DNA from: Sphingomonas sanxanigenens
GTDB taxonomy: Bacteria > Pseudomonadota > Alphaproteobacteria > Sphingomonadales > Sphingomonadaceae
Assembly: GCA_003240855.1 (NCBI GenBank)
Contig: QFNN01000035.1
Span: forward strand, 1 to 26,817
Reading direction: 5' to 3'
DNA length: 26,817 nucleotides
This document shows, in pieces, positions 8,409 to 15,262 of this stretch. The notes below the pieces were generated by a model that had not been told where the DNA came from, ran no database searches, and was given only the letters and a program-made list of their open reading frames with translations. The number at the start of each line of letters is the position of its first letter. The stretch's first letter is position 1. The position numbers and the translations under genes are program-made.

Positions 8409-8839
8409 TTCTTCTCGGTCGCGCTGCTGACCAGCGCGATGCGGTTCAGCCCCGCGCGGTTGAGCTCGCCCATCACGCGCATCACCTGGCCGTAACCGAG
8501 CGCGGTATCGGCGCGCAGAAAGACCTGCGGCGGACCGTCCTTGCCGCCCGAGGCGATCTGCTCAAGGCGCGCAGGGAGCGCATCGTCGCTGACGGCGTCG
8601 TCGCCGATGAAGGTCTGCCCCTTGCTGTCGAGCGAGATCATCACCGGCTTCTGGTCCTGATCGATCGCGCCGGCGCGGCTTTCAGGCAGCTTTACCTCGA
8701 CGCCGGCGGTGAGCAGCGGCGCGGTGACCATGAAAATGATCAGCAGCACCAGCATCACGTCGACCAGTGGCGTGACGTTGATCTCCGCCATCGGCGCGCG
8801 GCGGCCTCCATGGCGGCGTCCGCCGATGTTCATCGCCAC
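8405..8839 (-). CDS. tolR: Tol-Pal system protein TolR (ExbD family)
   Basis: A 144-residue ExbD/TolR protein with one membrane segment, 'NVTPLVDVMLVLLIIFMVTAPLL', which carries the aspartate thought to take protons through the TolQR motor. The periplasmic part follows ('VEVKLPES', 'VFLRADTALGYGQVMRVMGELNRAG'). The start is GTG at 8839, supported by GGAGG eight bases before it; an ATG two codons later at 8833 is too far from that site. It begins 3 bases after the tolQ stop and overlaps tolA by 4 bases. Confidence 0.95.
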   Translation of the reverse strand: MAMNIGGRRHGGRRAPMAEINVTPLVDVMLVLLIIFMVTAPLLTAGVEVKLPESRAGAIDQDQKPVMISLDSKGQTFIGDDAVSDDALPARLEQIASGGKDGPPQVFLRADTALGYGQVMRVMGELNRAGLNRIALVSSATEKK

Positions 8840-8842
8840 GGC

Positions 8843-9535
8843 TCAGGCCTCCGCGTCGAGCTCGCGCGACAGCGTCGCGTGGAAGGCGTCGGCGAAGCGG
8901 CCAAGCCGCGCTTCGAGGCGGTCGAGCGCATGGCTGAAGCGATTATAGGCGATGACGGCGGGGATGGCGGCGAACAGGCCGATCGCGGTGGCGAACAGCG
9001 CCTCGGCAATGCCGGGCGCGACGACGGCGATGCTTGAGTTCTTCTCTGCCGCGATGCCGGTGAACGCGCGCATGATGCCCCACACGGTGCCGAACAGGCC
9101 GATGAAGGGCGCGACGCTGCCGATCGTCGCGAGCACGGTCAGGCGACCTGAAAGCTTGTCGATCTCCGCGCCGATCGCGCTGGCCATCACGATGTGAAGG
9201 CGTTCGCGCGTTCCGCTGCGGTCCACTTTCTTGCCCGCCGTCGAGCGCCGCCATTCGCGCACGCCGGCATCGAGCACGCGCGCCACCGGCAGGTCGACGC
9301 GGCCATGCGCGTCGTGGAAGCGATCGATGTCGGGCGCTTTCCAGAAATCATCCTCGAACTGCGCGGAACGGCGCGCCGTCCTGCTCAGCCCCGAACCGAA
9401 GCCGAGGATGATCGCCCAGCTCCAGATGCTCGCGCCCAGCAGGCCGAGCATGACGGCTTTCACCACCCAGTCCGCCTGCAGGAACAGGCCGATCGGCGAG
9501 AGCGTGGCGGCGTCGCTGTTCACGAAAAAGTCCAT
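8843..9535 (-). CDS. tolQ: Tol-Pal system proton channel protein TolQ
   Basis: A 230-residue MotA/TolQ/ExbB-family inner-membrane protein. It has one membrane segment near residues 25-47 and two more around 135-160 and 175-200. The diagnostic sequences are 'LTVLATIGSVAPFIGLFGTVWGIMRAF' and 'EALFATAIGLFAAIPAVIAYNRF'. With TolR it forms the proton-driven motor that energises TolA, working in outer-membrane constriction during division. The gene follows ybgC by 6 bases and precedes tolR by 3, so the block is one operon. Confidence 0.97.
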   Translation of the reverse strand: MDFFVNSDAATLSPIGLFLQADWVVKAVMLGLLGASIWSWAIILGFGSGLSRTARRSAQFEDDFWKAPDIDRFHDAHGRVDLPVARVLDAGVREWRRSTAGKKVDRSGTRERLHIVMASAIGAEIDKLSGRLTVLATIGSVAPFIGLFGTVWGIMRAFTGIAAEKNSSIAVVAPGIAEALFATAIGLFAAIPAVIAYNRFSHALDRLEARLGRFADAFHATLSRELDAEA

Positions 9536-9541
9536 CGCGGG

Positions 9542-10012
9542 CTAGTTTCCCTCCGGGGTGAGACGTTCAAATATCGCAATCCATTCGGGCGGCTGGCGTT
9601 TCGGCCGTCCGGATGGGGTGAGGAAGGCCGCGAGGACATCGGCCTCGGTCAGGATTTCACGACCCCGCCTGACTGTCTGATGAATGAGGCAGGTCGCGGC
9701 GCGAAACTCCTTCAGGCGGCTGACCACGACCAGCGCGTCGTCAAGCCGGGCGGGGCGCAGATAACGGATGCCGATATCGGCGACCGCGTAAACGCCTTCA
9801 CCCCGGTCGAAGGTTCCACGCTGATCGATGCCAGCGACGCGCAGCATGTCTGATCGCGCGCGTTCCATGTAGCGCAGATAATTGGCGTGATAGACCACGC
9901 CTGAAAGATCGGTGTCCTCGAAATAGACGCGCACCGGAAAGTGATGCTCGGCGCCCACGAAGCGACCGGCAGGCGGATGGGGATCGTCGGCCTGGTCCAT
10001 GGCCGGTTTCAT
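9542..10012 (-). CDS. ybgC: Tol-Pal associated acyl-CoA thioesterase YbgC
   Basis: A 156-residue hot-dog fold thioesterase of the 4-hydroxybenzoyl-CoA type. The motif 'VYFEDTDLSGVVYHANYLRYMERAR' (about residues 29-53) holds the catalytic Asp and the Tyr-His pair of the family. It hydrolyses short or medium acyl-CoA or acyl-ACP and is almost always the first gene of tol-pal operons. ATGs at 10012 and 10000 are both possible; neither has a clear ribosome binding site, and I kept the longer form. It starts 20 bases after ruvB. Confidence 0.94.
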   Translation of the reverse strand: MKPAMDQADDPHPPAGRFVGAEHHFPVRVYFEDTDLSGVVYHANYLRYMERARSDMLRVAGIDQRGTFDRGEGVYAVADIGIRYLRPARLDDALVVVSRLKEFRAATCLIHQTVRRGREILTEADVLAAFLTPSGRPKRQPPEWIAIFERLTPEGN

Positions 10013-10032
10013 TAACGATTATGGCAGGCGGC

Positions 10033-11067
10033 TCAACCCTCGAAAGGTAAGAAATCCTGCGGCCCGCCGCCTGCCGGAGGCGTCAGGCCGAGATGCGTCC
10101 AGGCGCGGCCGTTGAGGCACCGGCCGCGCGCGGTGCGGGCGACGAGGCCGAGCTGGATCAGATAGGGTTCGATCACTTCCTCGATCGTGTCGCGCGGTTC
10201 GCTGAGCCCGGCGGCGAGCGTTTCCACGCCCACCGGTCCACCCTTGTAAATGTCGGCGATCATCAGGAGATAGCGGCGGTCCATCGCGTCGAGGCCGAGG
10301 GCGTCGACTTCCAGCCGGTTGAGCGCCTTGTCCGCGATCCCGGCGTCGACTGTTGCGGCTCCCGCCACATCGGCGAAGTCGCGGACGCGGCGGAGCAGAC
10401 GGCCTGCGATGCGTGGGGTGCCGCGCGCGCGACGGGCGATCTCGCGCGCGCCATCCTCGGCGATGGACAGGCCGAGCAGACCGGCGGCGCGCGCCACCAC
10501 CCGCTGCAGTTCATCGACCGTGTAGAAATTGAGCCGTACGGGAATGCCGAAGCGGTCGCGCAGCGGCGTGGTGAGCAGCCCCTGTCGCGTCGTCGCGCCG
10601 ACAAGGGTGAAGCGTGGCAGGTCGATCCGCACCGATCGTGCCGACGGGCCTTCGCCAATCATCAGATCGAGCGCGCGGTCCTCCATCGCGGGATAGAGCA
10701 CTTCCTCGACGGCAGGGGCGAGCCGGTGAATCTCGTCGATGAACAGTACGTCGCCGTCCTCGAGATTGGTGAGAAGCGCTGCGAGATCGCCCGACTTGGC
10801 GATCACCGGCCCCGAAGTCGCGCGGAAGCCGACGCCCATCTCGCGCGCGATGATCTGCGCCAGCGTGGTCTTGCCCAGCCCCGGCGGGCCGAAGAAGAGG
10901 ACATGGTCGAGCGCATCGCCGCGCGCGCGGGCGGCGGAAATGAAGATGCGCAGATTCTCACGCGCCGCCGCCTGGCCGACAAATTCGTCGAGCGCTCGGG
11001 GACGCAGCGCCGCGTCCACATCCTCGGGGCGGCGCGCGGCGGCGATCAGGCGATCCGTATCGGTCAT
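10033..11067 (-). CDS. ruvB: Holliday junction branch migration DNA helicase RuvB
   Basis: The ATP-driven motor of RuvAB (344 residues, the usual length). Walker A is GPPGLGKTT (Lys66), Walker B is LFIDEIHRL (Asp111-Glu112), sensor 1 is in 'FTLVGATTR', and the C-terminal winged helix has 'GPVGVETLAAGLSEPRDTIEEVIEPYL'. The N-terminal 'LRPRALDEFVGQ' is also typical. It works with RuvA, which loads it on four-way junctions. ruvA is not beside it here: the gene just upstream encodes a peroxiredoxin. With ybgC only 20 bases downstream, ruvB probably shares a transcript with the tol genes. Confidence 0.98.
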   Translation of the reverse strand: MTDTDRLIAAARRPEDVDAALRPRALDEFVGQAAARENLRIFISAARARGDALDHVLFFGPPGLGKTTLAQIIAREMGVGFRATSGPVIAKSGDLAALLTNLEDGDVLFIDEIHRLAPAVEEVLYPAMEDRALDLMIGEGPSARSVRIDLPRFTLVGATTRQGLLTTPLRDRFGIPVRLNFYTVDELQRVVARAAGLLGLSIAEDGAREIARRARGTPRIAGRLLRRVRDFADVAGAATVDAGIADKALNRLEVDALGLDAMDRRYLLMIADIYKGGPVGVETLAAGLSEPRDTIEEVIEPYLIQLGLVARTARGRCLNGRAWTHLGLTPPAGGGPQDFLPFEG

Positions 11068-11101
11068 CCCATGATCGCCTAGCGCGTTTCGGCGGGGCGC
11101 G

Positions 11102-11644
11102 TCAGCCCTTCTTGTGCGTGGTGGCCCACTTCTTCACCGCCTCCATCGTGCCGGTAACATGACCGACCGGGTTCATCGCCGAATAGGCGAAGATCACCTT
11201 GCCGCCGGGTGCGATGACATAGGATGTGCGGTTGGTAAGGCCGGCCTTCTGCGGCAACACCACGTCATAATCCATGATGACGGCGGGGCTGGCGGCCCCG
11301 ACCGCAAACTTGTCGCGACATTCGACCGACGAGAACTCGGCGATGCGCTCGATATTGCCGGCGGTGAGGCCGATCACCGTCGCGCCATATTTGGCGAACT
11401 CGGCCGTGGCCTCGGCGAAGTCATGCGCTTCGGCGGTGCAGCCGGGGGTGAAGGCGGCCGGGAAGAAATAGAGCACCACCGGGCCCTTCTTCAGCGCCTG
11501 CGCCAGGCTGAAGGCGAAGGGCTTGCCGGCGAGGGCCGCCTGGGTCGAGAAATCGGGCGCCTTTGCGCCGGGGGCCAGCGCCGCCCCGGCGGGCGCGGTG
11601 GCCAGCAGGGCGGCAGCGGCGATTGCGAGGGGGAAGGGCTTCAT
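11102..11644 (-). CDS. Exported peroxiredoxin (AhpC/TSA, Bcp-like)
   Basis: A 180-residue thiol peroxidase. Residues 1-21 form a signal peptide (FPLAIAAAALLATAPAGA), so it should act in the periplasm, unlike most Bcp proteins. The peroxidatic cysteine is Cys69 in 'FTPGCT', the AhpC/TSA signature with the preceding Pro and Thr. Bcp enzymes often have a resolving Cys five residues later; here that position is His74, and the only other Cys, Cys109 in 'SSVECRDKF', may resolve or may be a thioredoxin-like contact. An AGAGGA ribosome binding site precedes the ATG at 11644. It lies 34 bases upstream of ruvB. Confidence 0.92.
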   Translation of the reverse strand: MKPFPLAIAAAALLATAPAGAALAPGAKAPDFSTQAALAGKPFAFSLAQALKKGPVVLYFFPAAFTPGCTAEAHDFAEATAEFAKYGATVIGLTAGNIERIAEFSSVECRDKFAVGAASPAVIMDYDVVLPQKAGLTNRTSYVIAPGGKVIFAYSAMNPVGHVTGTMEAVKKWATTHKKG

Positions 11645-11712
11645 CGGGCGATCCTCTGTCCTGGGGCGAGGGCCGCGACCTTATCCTTCCTGTTCCCGGC
11701 GTCCAGAGTCGA

Positions 11713-11901
11713 TCAGGCGGCGTCCGCGATCAGGCCGACGATCAGATAGGCGACGATCGCGACGGGGCCGAGCGCGAACAGCGTCAGCAGAGTCAGCGCG
11801 ACGCGGATCAGCGTGACGTCGGCATTGGTTGAGCGGGCGATTCCCGAGCAGACGCCCATCCACTTGGCGTTGCTCTTGTCGAGGGCGTAGCGAGCAGGCA
11901 T
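11713..11901 (-). CDS. PspC domain protein (stand-alone)
   Basis: A 62-residue PspC-domain protein: 'MGVCSGIA...NADVTLIRVALTLLTLF' followed by one hydrophobic segment to the C-terminus ('LGPVAIVAYLIVGLIAD'). PspC proteins sit in the inner membrane and take part in the phage shock response to membrane damage. It is the bare domain, with neither pspA nor pspB next to it. The frame is open further upstream (to 12222), but homology starts at the ATG at 11901, which has AGGGGA 9 bases before it, and the upstream part overlaps another small gene. A sigma-54 promoter upstream fits the psp link. Confidence 0.88.
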   Translation of the reverse strand: MPARYALDKSNAKWMGVCSGIARSTNADVTLIRVALTLLTLFALGPVAIVAYLIVGLIADAA

Positions 11902-11945
11902 TTCAACATGTCCCCTAGGTTGTCGGTGGAAGATCGGGTCGTCGC

Positions 11946-12065
11946 TCAGATGACGAGCGGCGACGCCGGACCAACGGCGGCCGAGACCATCACGGCGGCG
12001 ACGAGCAGGGCGGCGGCGGCCGAGGCGGCCAGGTTCTGCAGCTTGGCGATATCGAACGAGAACAT
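11946..12065 (-). CDS. 39-residue single-span membrane peptide upstream of pspC
   Basis: A short gene, easily missed at 39 codons. It starts with ATG at 12065 behind an excellent ribosome binding site (AAGGAG, 8-9 base spacer) and ends with TGA at 11946. The product is an amphipathic N-terminus (MFSFDIAKLQNLAAS), then a hydrophobic span (AAAALLVAAVMVSAAVG) and a short tail, so it should be an inner-membrane peptide. It lies 44 bases before pspC and about 50 bases after the predicted sigma-54 start, which makes it the first gene of that transcript. It is too short and lacks the basic region to be PspB. Function unknown; a small sensor or stabiliser of PspC is a guess. Confidence 0.72.
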   Translation of the reverse strand: MFSFDIAKLQNLAASAAAALLVAAVMVSAAVGPASPLVI

Positions 12066-12124
12066 TGTAAATCTCCTTGGCTTTCAGTGACCCGTCGGAG
12101 CGTCCGGCGGGGATGCCAGGGAGA

Positions 12125-12142
12125 TTGCAGAGAGCGTGCCAA
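12125..12142 (-). promoter_or_regulatory. Sigma-54 (RpoN) -24/-12 promoter for the small peptide-pspC operon
   Basis: On the minus strand the sequence TTGGCACGCTCTCTGCAA matches the sigma-54 consensus YTGGCACG-N4-TTGCW at all but one position (C for the first T of the -12 box). The GG (12140-12139) and GC (12128-12127) have the required spacing. Transcription would start near 12115, giving a leader of about 50 bases. psp genes in other bacteria are driven by sigma-54 and PspF. Confidence 0.8.
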
Positions 12143-12148
12143 TTCGCC

Positions 12149-12173
12149 TTTTGGCCGGAAAACCGCGGAAAAA
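12149..12173. promoter_or_regulatory. Phased A/T tracts between promoter and enhancer repeats
   Basis: Three short tracts (TTTT at 12149-12152, AAAA at 12159-12162, AAAAA at 12169-12173) start exactly 10 bp apart, about one helical turn each. Such phasing bends DNA, which would help an activator bound upstream to loop to sigma-54 polymerase. No strong IHF site was found. Confidence 0.4.
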
Positions 12174-12206
12174 CCGATTCAGGCGCGTGAATATCGGATG
12201 AATAGA

Positions 12207-12235
12207 CGCCGATAGTTGGCATTTTTCGCCGATAG
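12207..12235 (-). promoter_or_regulatory. Tandem enhancer-like repeats (candidate PspF-type activator sites)
   Basis: CTATCGGCG occurs twice on the minus strand (12235-12227 and 12215-12207), start-to-start 20 bp apart, about two helical turns. The first copy lies in a short dyad (CGCC-TATC-GGCG). They are roughly 90-120 bp upstream of the predicted sigma-54 start, the usual place for bacterial enhancer-binding protein sites. Confidence 0.5.
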
Positions 12236-12246
12236 GCGGGAAAATG

Positions 12247-12534
12247 CTAAAGCAAAGCGTCAATCGCGCGCGCCATCGCCACGTCGCGCGCCGAAAGCCC
12301 GCCGGCGTCATGCGTGGTGAGGAGGATGTCCACGCGGTTCCACACGTTCGACCATTCGGGATGATGATCCGCCTTCTCGGCGAGCAGCGCGACGCGCGTC
12401 ATGAAAGCGAAAGCGGCGGAGAAATCGTCGAACACGAAACGGCGCATGATCGCATCGCGGCCGTCGTCATAATCCCACTCGTCGAGCCGATCGAGCGCCT
12501 CCGCCCGATCCTCGTCGCTCAACGGCTCGATCAT
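12247..12534 (-). CDS. phhB: Pterin-4-alpha-carbinolamine dehydratase
   Basis: A 95-residue PCD/DCoH protein that dehydrates 4a-hydroxytetrahydrobiopterin, the product of phenylalanine hydroxylase. The family core is clear: 'RRFVFDDFSAAFAFMTRVALLAEKADHHPEWSN' followed by 'VDILLTTHDAGGLSARD', which holds the catalytic His-His pair and the Asp. Phenylalanine hydroxylase is not in the window. The ATG at 12534 has an AAGGAAGG ribosome binding site. It is divergent from the metallopeptidase gene across only 41 bases, which must hold both promoters. Confidence 0.95.
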   Translation of the reverse strand: MIEPLSDEDRAEALDRLDEWDYDDGRDAIMRRFVFDDFSAAFAFMTRVALLAEKADHHPEWSNVWNRVDILLTTHDAGGLSARDVAMARAIDALL

Positions 12535-12575
12535 CCCGCCTTCCTTCCCATCTTCATTTGCGCCACTGTCGGGGG

Positions 12576-12989
12576 ATGAGCATCGAAGGTCAATCTCCGG
12601 CGACGCTGGCGCCCGACGCGGCGGCGATCGAGGCGCTGGCGATCGCGGCGCTCAACCGCCTGCCCACCGAGTTCCGCCAGCATCTGAGCGACGTCGTGAT
12701 CCGCGTGCAGGATTTCGCCGAGGACGAGGTGCTGGACGAAATGGGGATCGACGATCCCTTCGCGCTTACCGGCCTTTATCGCGGCCGGCCCTTCGGCGAG
12801 AAATCGTCGATGGAAAGCGGCGCGCTGCCCGACATGATCTTCCTCTATCGCCGCCCGCTCCTCGACGAATGGATCGAGACGGGCGTCGGCCTCGAAGCGC
12901 TGGTCGGCCATGTCCTCGTGCATGAGGTCGGGCATCATTTCGGCCTGTCGGACGACGACATGCACGCGCTGGAGGATGCAGCCGGGTGA
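12576..12989 (+). CDS. Metallopeptidase family protein (zincin-like, DUF1025 type)
   Basis: A 137-residue minimal zincin. Near the C-terminus is HEVGHHFGLSDDDM (His116, Glu117, His120), the zinc HExxH motif in the form typical of the 'metallopeptidase family / MMP_TTHA0227' group. The upstream 'ITLYRRP'-like strand (here IFLYRRPL) and a long helix are also seen. Substrate unknown. I chose the ATG at 12576; the frame is open from 12558. Its stop overlaps the ccmA start by 4 bases (GTGA), so it is translationally coupled to the cytochrome c maturation genes, though whether it works with them is not known. Confidence 0.88.
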   Translation: MSIEGQSPATLAPDAAAIEALAIAALNRLPTEFRQHLSDVVIRVQDFAEDEVLDEMGIDDPFALTGLYRGRPFGEKSSMESGALPDMIFLYRRPLLDEWIETGVGLEALVGHVLVHEVGHHFGLSDDDMHALEDAAG

Positions 12990-13573
12990 GCGAAGCGCGG
13001 CTGGCGTTCGATCGCGTCGCCTGCGCGCGCGGCGGACGCATCCTGTTCGACGCGATGAGCTTCGCGCTCGGCCCCGGCGATGCGGCGCTGGTGACCGGCC
13101 CCAACGGCGCGGGCAAATCGAGCCTGCTGCGCCTTGCCGCCGGGCTGCTGCGCGCCGCCGGGGGTGAAGTTGCACGGCAGGGAGCGGTCGCGCTGGCCGA
13201 CGAGGCGCTGGCGCTCGACGCGCGCCTGCCGCTAGCGGCCGCGCTGGATTTCTGGGCCGGGATCGACGGCGCGCTGGCGCGGCTGGATGGGGCGATGGCG
13301 GCGATGGGCATTGCGCATCTGGCGCCCGTGCCGGTCAGAATCCTGTCGACCGGTCAGCGCAAGCGCGCCGCGCTGGCCCGCGTGATCGCATCGGGCGCGC
13401 CGATCTGGCTGCTCGATGAGCCGGGCAACGGGCTTGACGGCGACGGACTGGCGTTGCTCGAGTCGGCGGTCGTCGCGCACCGGGCAGGCGGCGGACTTGT
13501 GCTGGCGGCGACGCATATGCCGATCGCGATGCCGGGCGCCGCAGCGATCGGCGTCGGGATGGCGGCTGCATGA
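12986..13573 (+). CDS. ccmA: Heme exporter ATP-binding protein CcmA
   Basis: The ATPase subunit (195 residues) of the CcmABC(D) transporter, which releases holo-CcmE during c-type cytochrome maturation. Walker A is GPNGAGKS (Lys44), the ABC signature is LSTGQRKRAALARV, and Walker B with its catalytic Glu is IWLLDEPGNGLD. The short length and 'LSTGQRKR' variant are CcmA hallmarks. The start is GTG at 12986, inside the stop of the previous gene, and the stop overlaps the ccmB ATG by 4 bases. Confidence 0.95.
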   Translation: MSEARLAFDRVACARGGRILFDAMSFALGPGDAALVTGPNGAGKSSLLRLAAGLLRAAGGEVARQGAVALADEALALDARLPLAAALDFWAGIDGALARLDGAMAAMGIAHLAPVPVRILSTGQRKRAALARVIASGAPIWLLDEPGNGLDGDGLALLESAVVAHRAGGGLVLAATHMPIAMPGAAAIGVGMAAA

Positions 13574-14214
13574 TCCTGCTCGCGCTCATCCGCCGCGATG
13601 TCGCCGAGGCATGGCGCGGCGGCGGGGTGATGCTGCCGCTCATTTTCTTCCTGCTCGTCGCGACGCTTTTCCCCTTCGCGGTCGGCCCCGATGCGCCGCT
13701 GCTCGCGCGGATCGGCGGGGGCGTGCTGTGGGTGGCGGCGCTGCTCGCCGCGCTGCTCCCGGTCGACCGGCTGATCGAACCTGATCGCGCCGGCGGCGTG
13801 CTCGATCAGCTCGCGGTGCGCGGCGTGCCCGACGAGCTGGTCGCGCTGGCGAAGATCGCCGCGCACTGGACGAGCTTCGGCCCGCCGCTGATGCTCGCCG
13901 CGCTCCCCGCCAGCGCGCTGATGGGCATGAACGGCGCGGCGCTGGCGCGCGTCGAGGCGGGGCTGGCGATCGGCACCCCGGCGCTGGCGGCGCTTGGCGT
14001 CGCGGTCGCCGCGCTGACCGGGGGACTGCGCAGCGCGGGCGCGCTCGCCGGGCTGCTGATGCTGCCGCTAGCCGTGCCGATCCTGATCTTCGGCGCGGGC
14101 ATGCTCGATCCGTCGGGCGGCGGCGCGGTGAAGCTGCTGGTGGCCATATCGCTACTCACGCTCGCGGCCGCGCCGTTCGTGGCCGGGGCGGCGATTCGGG
14201 CAGGGCGGGAGTAG
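13570..14214 (+). CDS. ccmB: Heme exporter protein CcmB
   Basis: The membrane subunit of the Ccm ABC transporter, 214 residues with about six hydrophobic segments. Conserved sequences near the N-terminus are 'LIRRDVAEAWRGGG' and 'PLIFFLLVATLFPFAVGP', and 'RAGGVLDQLAVRG' follows. It works with CcmA in heme handover to apocytochromes, which fits the cytochrome oxidase genes further on. ccmC, which normally follows, is absent: the next gene is a convergent abi gene. So ccmC and the rest of the pathway must lie elsewhere. Confidence 0.94.
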   Translation: MILLALIRRDVAEAWRGGGVMLPLIFFLLVATLFPFAVGPDAPLLARIGGGVLWVAALLAALLPVDRLIEPDRAGGVLDQLAVRGVPDELVALAKIAAHWTSFGPPLMLAALPASALMGMNGAALARVEAGLAIGTPALAALGVAVAALTGGLRSAGALAGLLMLPLAVPILIFGAGMLDPSGGGAVKLLVAISLLTLAAAPFVAGAAIRAGRE

Positions 14215-14226
14215 AGCTTCGGCTCT
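14213..14226. terminator. Short UUCG-loop hairpin between convergent ccmB and abi
   Basis: A 5-bp stem AGAGC/GCTCT closed by a TTCG tetraloop begins inside the ccmB stop codon and fills the 12-base gap to the abi stop. UUCG hairpins are unusually stable. The stem is short and no U-tract follows, so this is a weak terminator at best. Confidence 0.35.
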
Positions 14227-15141
14227 TCATTGCAGCCATAGAGGGCGCGTAGCCCAGCCTGTCGGGAAGCCCATGGCGGCGAGGTCGTTGGTTGGATGCG
14301 TCGCGAGCAATGCCGTCAATTCCTGTCGCCAGGATGATGACGGATCAACATGCGCCAGCAGGTATCGGACAAGCACCAGCGTATTATAAAGCAGCGCCGG
14401 CCCCGAACCGGCAAGCGGCTGTAAAGTGGCGACTAAAGACGCCGGTTTCATCGGCAATTTCATGCGGATCAGGAAACCGCGATTCCAAAGGCGAGCATGA
14501 TGAGCGCAACTGTTGCGCACGGTGGACAGATGCTTGAGCAACGGAACGAGCACCGCTTCGGGAAGGCCAAGCGGCTTTGCGATTTCGTTCCTGAGCGATC
14601 GGCTGGCGAGCGACGAATACCAGCGTGAAAGCTGGCCGAATGACATCATTTCGGCGACCATCCAAACCGGCGGCATGGCGGGATCGTCATAATTGCGGCG
14701 GTAGTGGTCGATATAGGTTTCAGGCGACGTGCCGACCTCGCGCGCGAGCCGCGCCAGATTGTCGTGGAATATCCGGCGATCATCGTAGAGTGAGGCACTG
14801 AGGTAGCCGTGCGGTCCGCCATTGTGCGCAAGCGCATATGCCCAGCTTCCGCGCAGCGCCACTTCCACGCGCTCGATCGCGTCGAGAACAAGCAACCTTA
14901 GACGTCGATCGAATTCATAAAGGGCAATGATCGTGTCGAAACTGGTTCCGGCGGCAAAGCGAAAGCCTGTGTGTCCTTTTGGGCGCTCAAACGGCAACCA
15001 GTAGGCGCTCAGCCGATAATAGCTGACGTGTCGTAGCCAATGCTCAGCGCGATCTGCATCGGGGAACACCATCCCTTCCGCACTCAGATGGTCGATCTGT
15101 TGCGCAAAGGTCATAGCTGGCTTGGTGAACGGCCGGGACAT
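14227..15141 (-). CDS. Abi_2/AbiF-family HEPN abortive infection protein
   Basis: A 304-residue protein of the Abi_2 family (AbiD/AbiF). The family marks are 'HLSAEGMVFPDADRAEHWLRHVSYYRLSAYWLPF' near the N-terminus, 'YEFDRRLRLLVLDAIERVEVALR' (about 75-97) and the C-terminal HEPN motif RNSCAH (Arg209, His214), the RxxxxH signature of HEPN ribonucleases. Such proteins stop phage growth by killing or stalling the cell, probably by RNA cleavage. It starts at the ATG at 15141 with no clear ribosome binding site and is preceded by a structured small RNA. Codons look more A/T-rich than in neighbouring genes. It lies alone between core genes, so recent gain is likely. Confidence 0.9.
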   Translation of the reverse strand: MSRPFTKPAMTFAQQIDHLSAEGMVFPDADRAEHWLRHVSYYRLSAYWLPFERPKGHTGFRFAAGTSFDTIIALYEFDRRLRLLVLDAIERVEVALRGSWAYALAHNGGPHGYLSASLYDDRRIFHDNLARLAREVGTSPETYIDHYRRNYDDPAMPPVWMVAEMMSFGQLSRWYSSLASRSLRNEIAKPLGLPEAVLVPLLKHLSTVRNSCAHHARLWNRGFLIRMKLPMKPASLVATLQPLAGSGPALLYNTLVLVRYLLAHVDPSSSWRQELTALLATHPTNDLAAMGFPTGWATRPLWLQ

Positions 15142-15167
15142 GCTATTTCATAGCCGGCGAGGGCCTG

Positions 15168-15227
15168 AAAATAAAAGACCCGCCAAGTGTGCATATCCTT
15201 GCGGACAGAGGCCTGGCGGGTTCGATT
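15168..15227 (-). ncRNA. Structured small RNA upstream of abi, candidate RNA antitoxin
   Basis: A predicted RNA of about 60 bases. A stem pairs ACCCGCCA (15221-15214) with TGGCGGGT (15185-15178), extended inward by a G-U and a G-C pair. Inside is a small hairpin UCC-GCAA-GGA with a GNRA tetraloop. The outer stem runs directly into CUUUUAUUUU, as in an intrinsic terminator. A promoter fits 7 bases upstream. Conserved structured RNAs are reported upstream of AbiF-type genes, and this matches that layout; family membership is from memory and not tested. Ends are approximate. It is likely to regulate or neutralise the Abi protein. Confidence 0.75.
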
Positions 15228-15233
15228 AATTGC

Positions 15234-15262
15234 TAGGTAGAGTCGAGAATCCTACAATTCAA
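15234..15262 (-). promoter_or_regulatory. Predicted sigma-70 promoter of the abi small RNA, overlapped by a palindrome
   Basis: TTGAAT (15262-15257) and TACCTA (15239-15234) are separated by exactly 17 bp, pointing to a start near 15227 at the base of the RNA stem. A perfect 6-bp inverted repeat (TTCAAC and GTTGAA around 5 bases, 15258-15274) overlaps the -35 box and could be an operator. Confidence 0.5.

Noticed and set aside
11902..12222. Longer form of the pspC gene
   Set aside because: The extra part covers the sigma-54 promoter and the 39-codon gene in another frame; the PspC domain starts at 11901.
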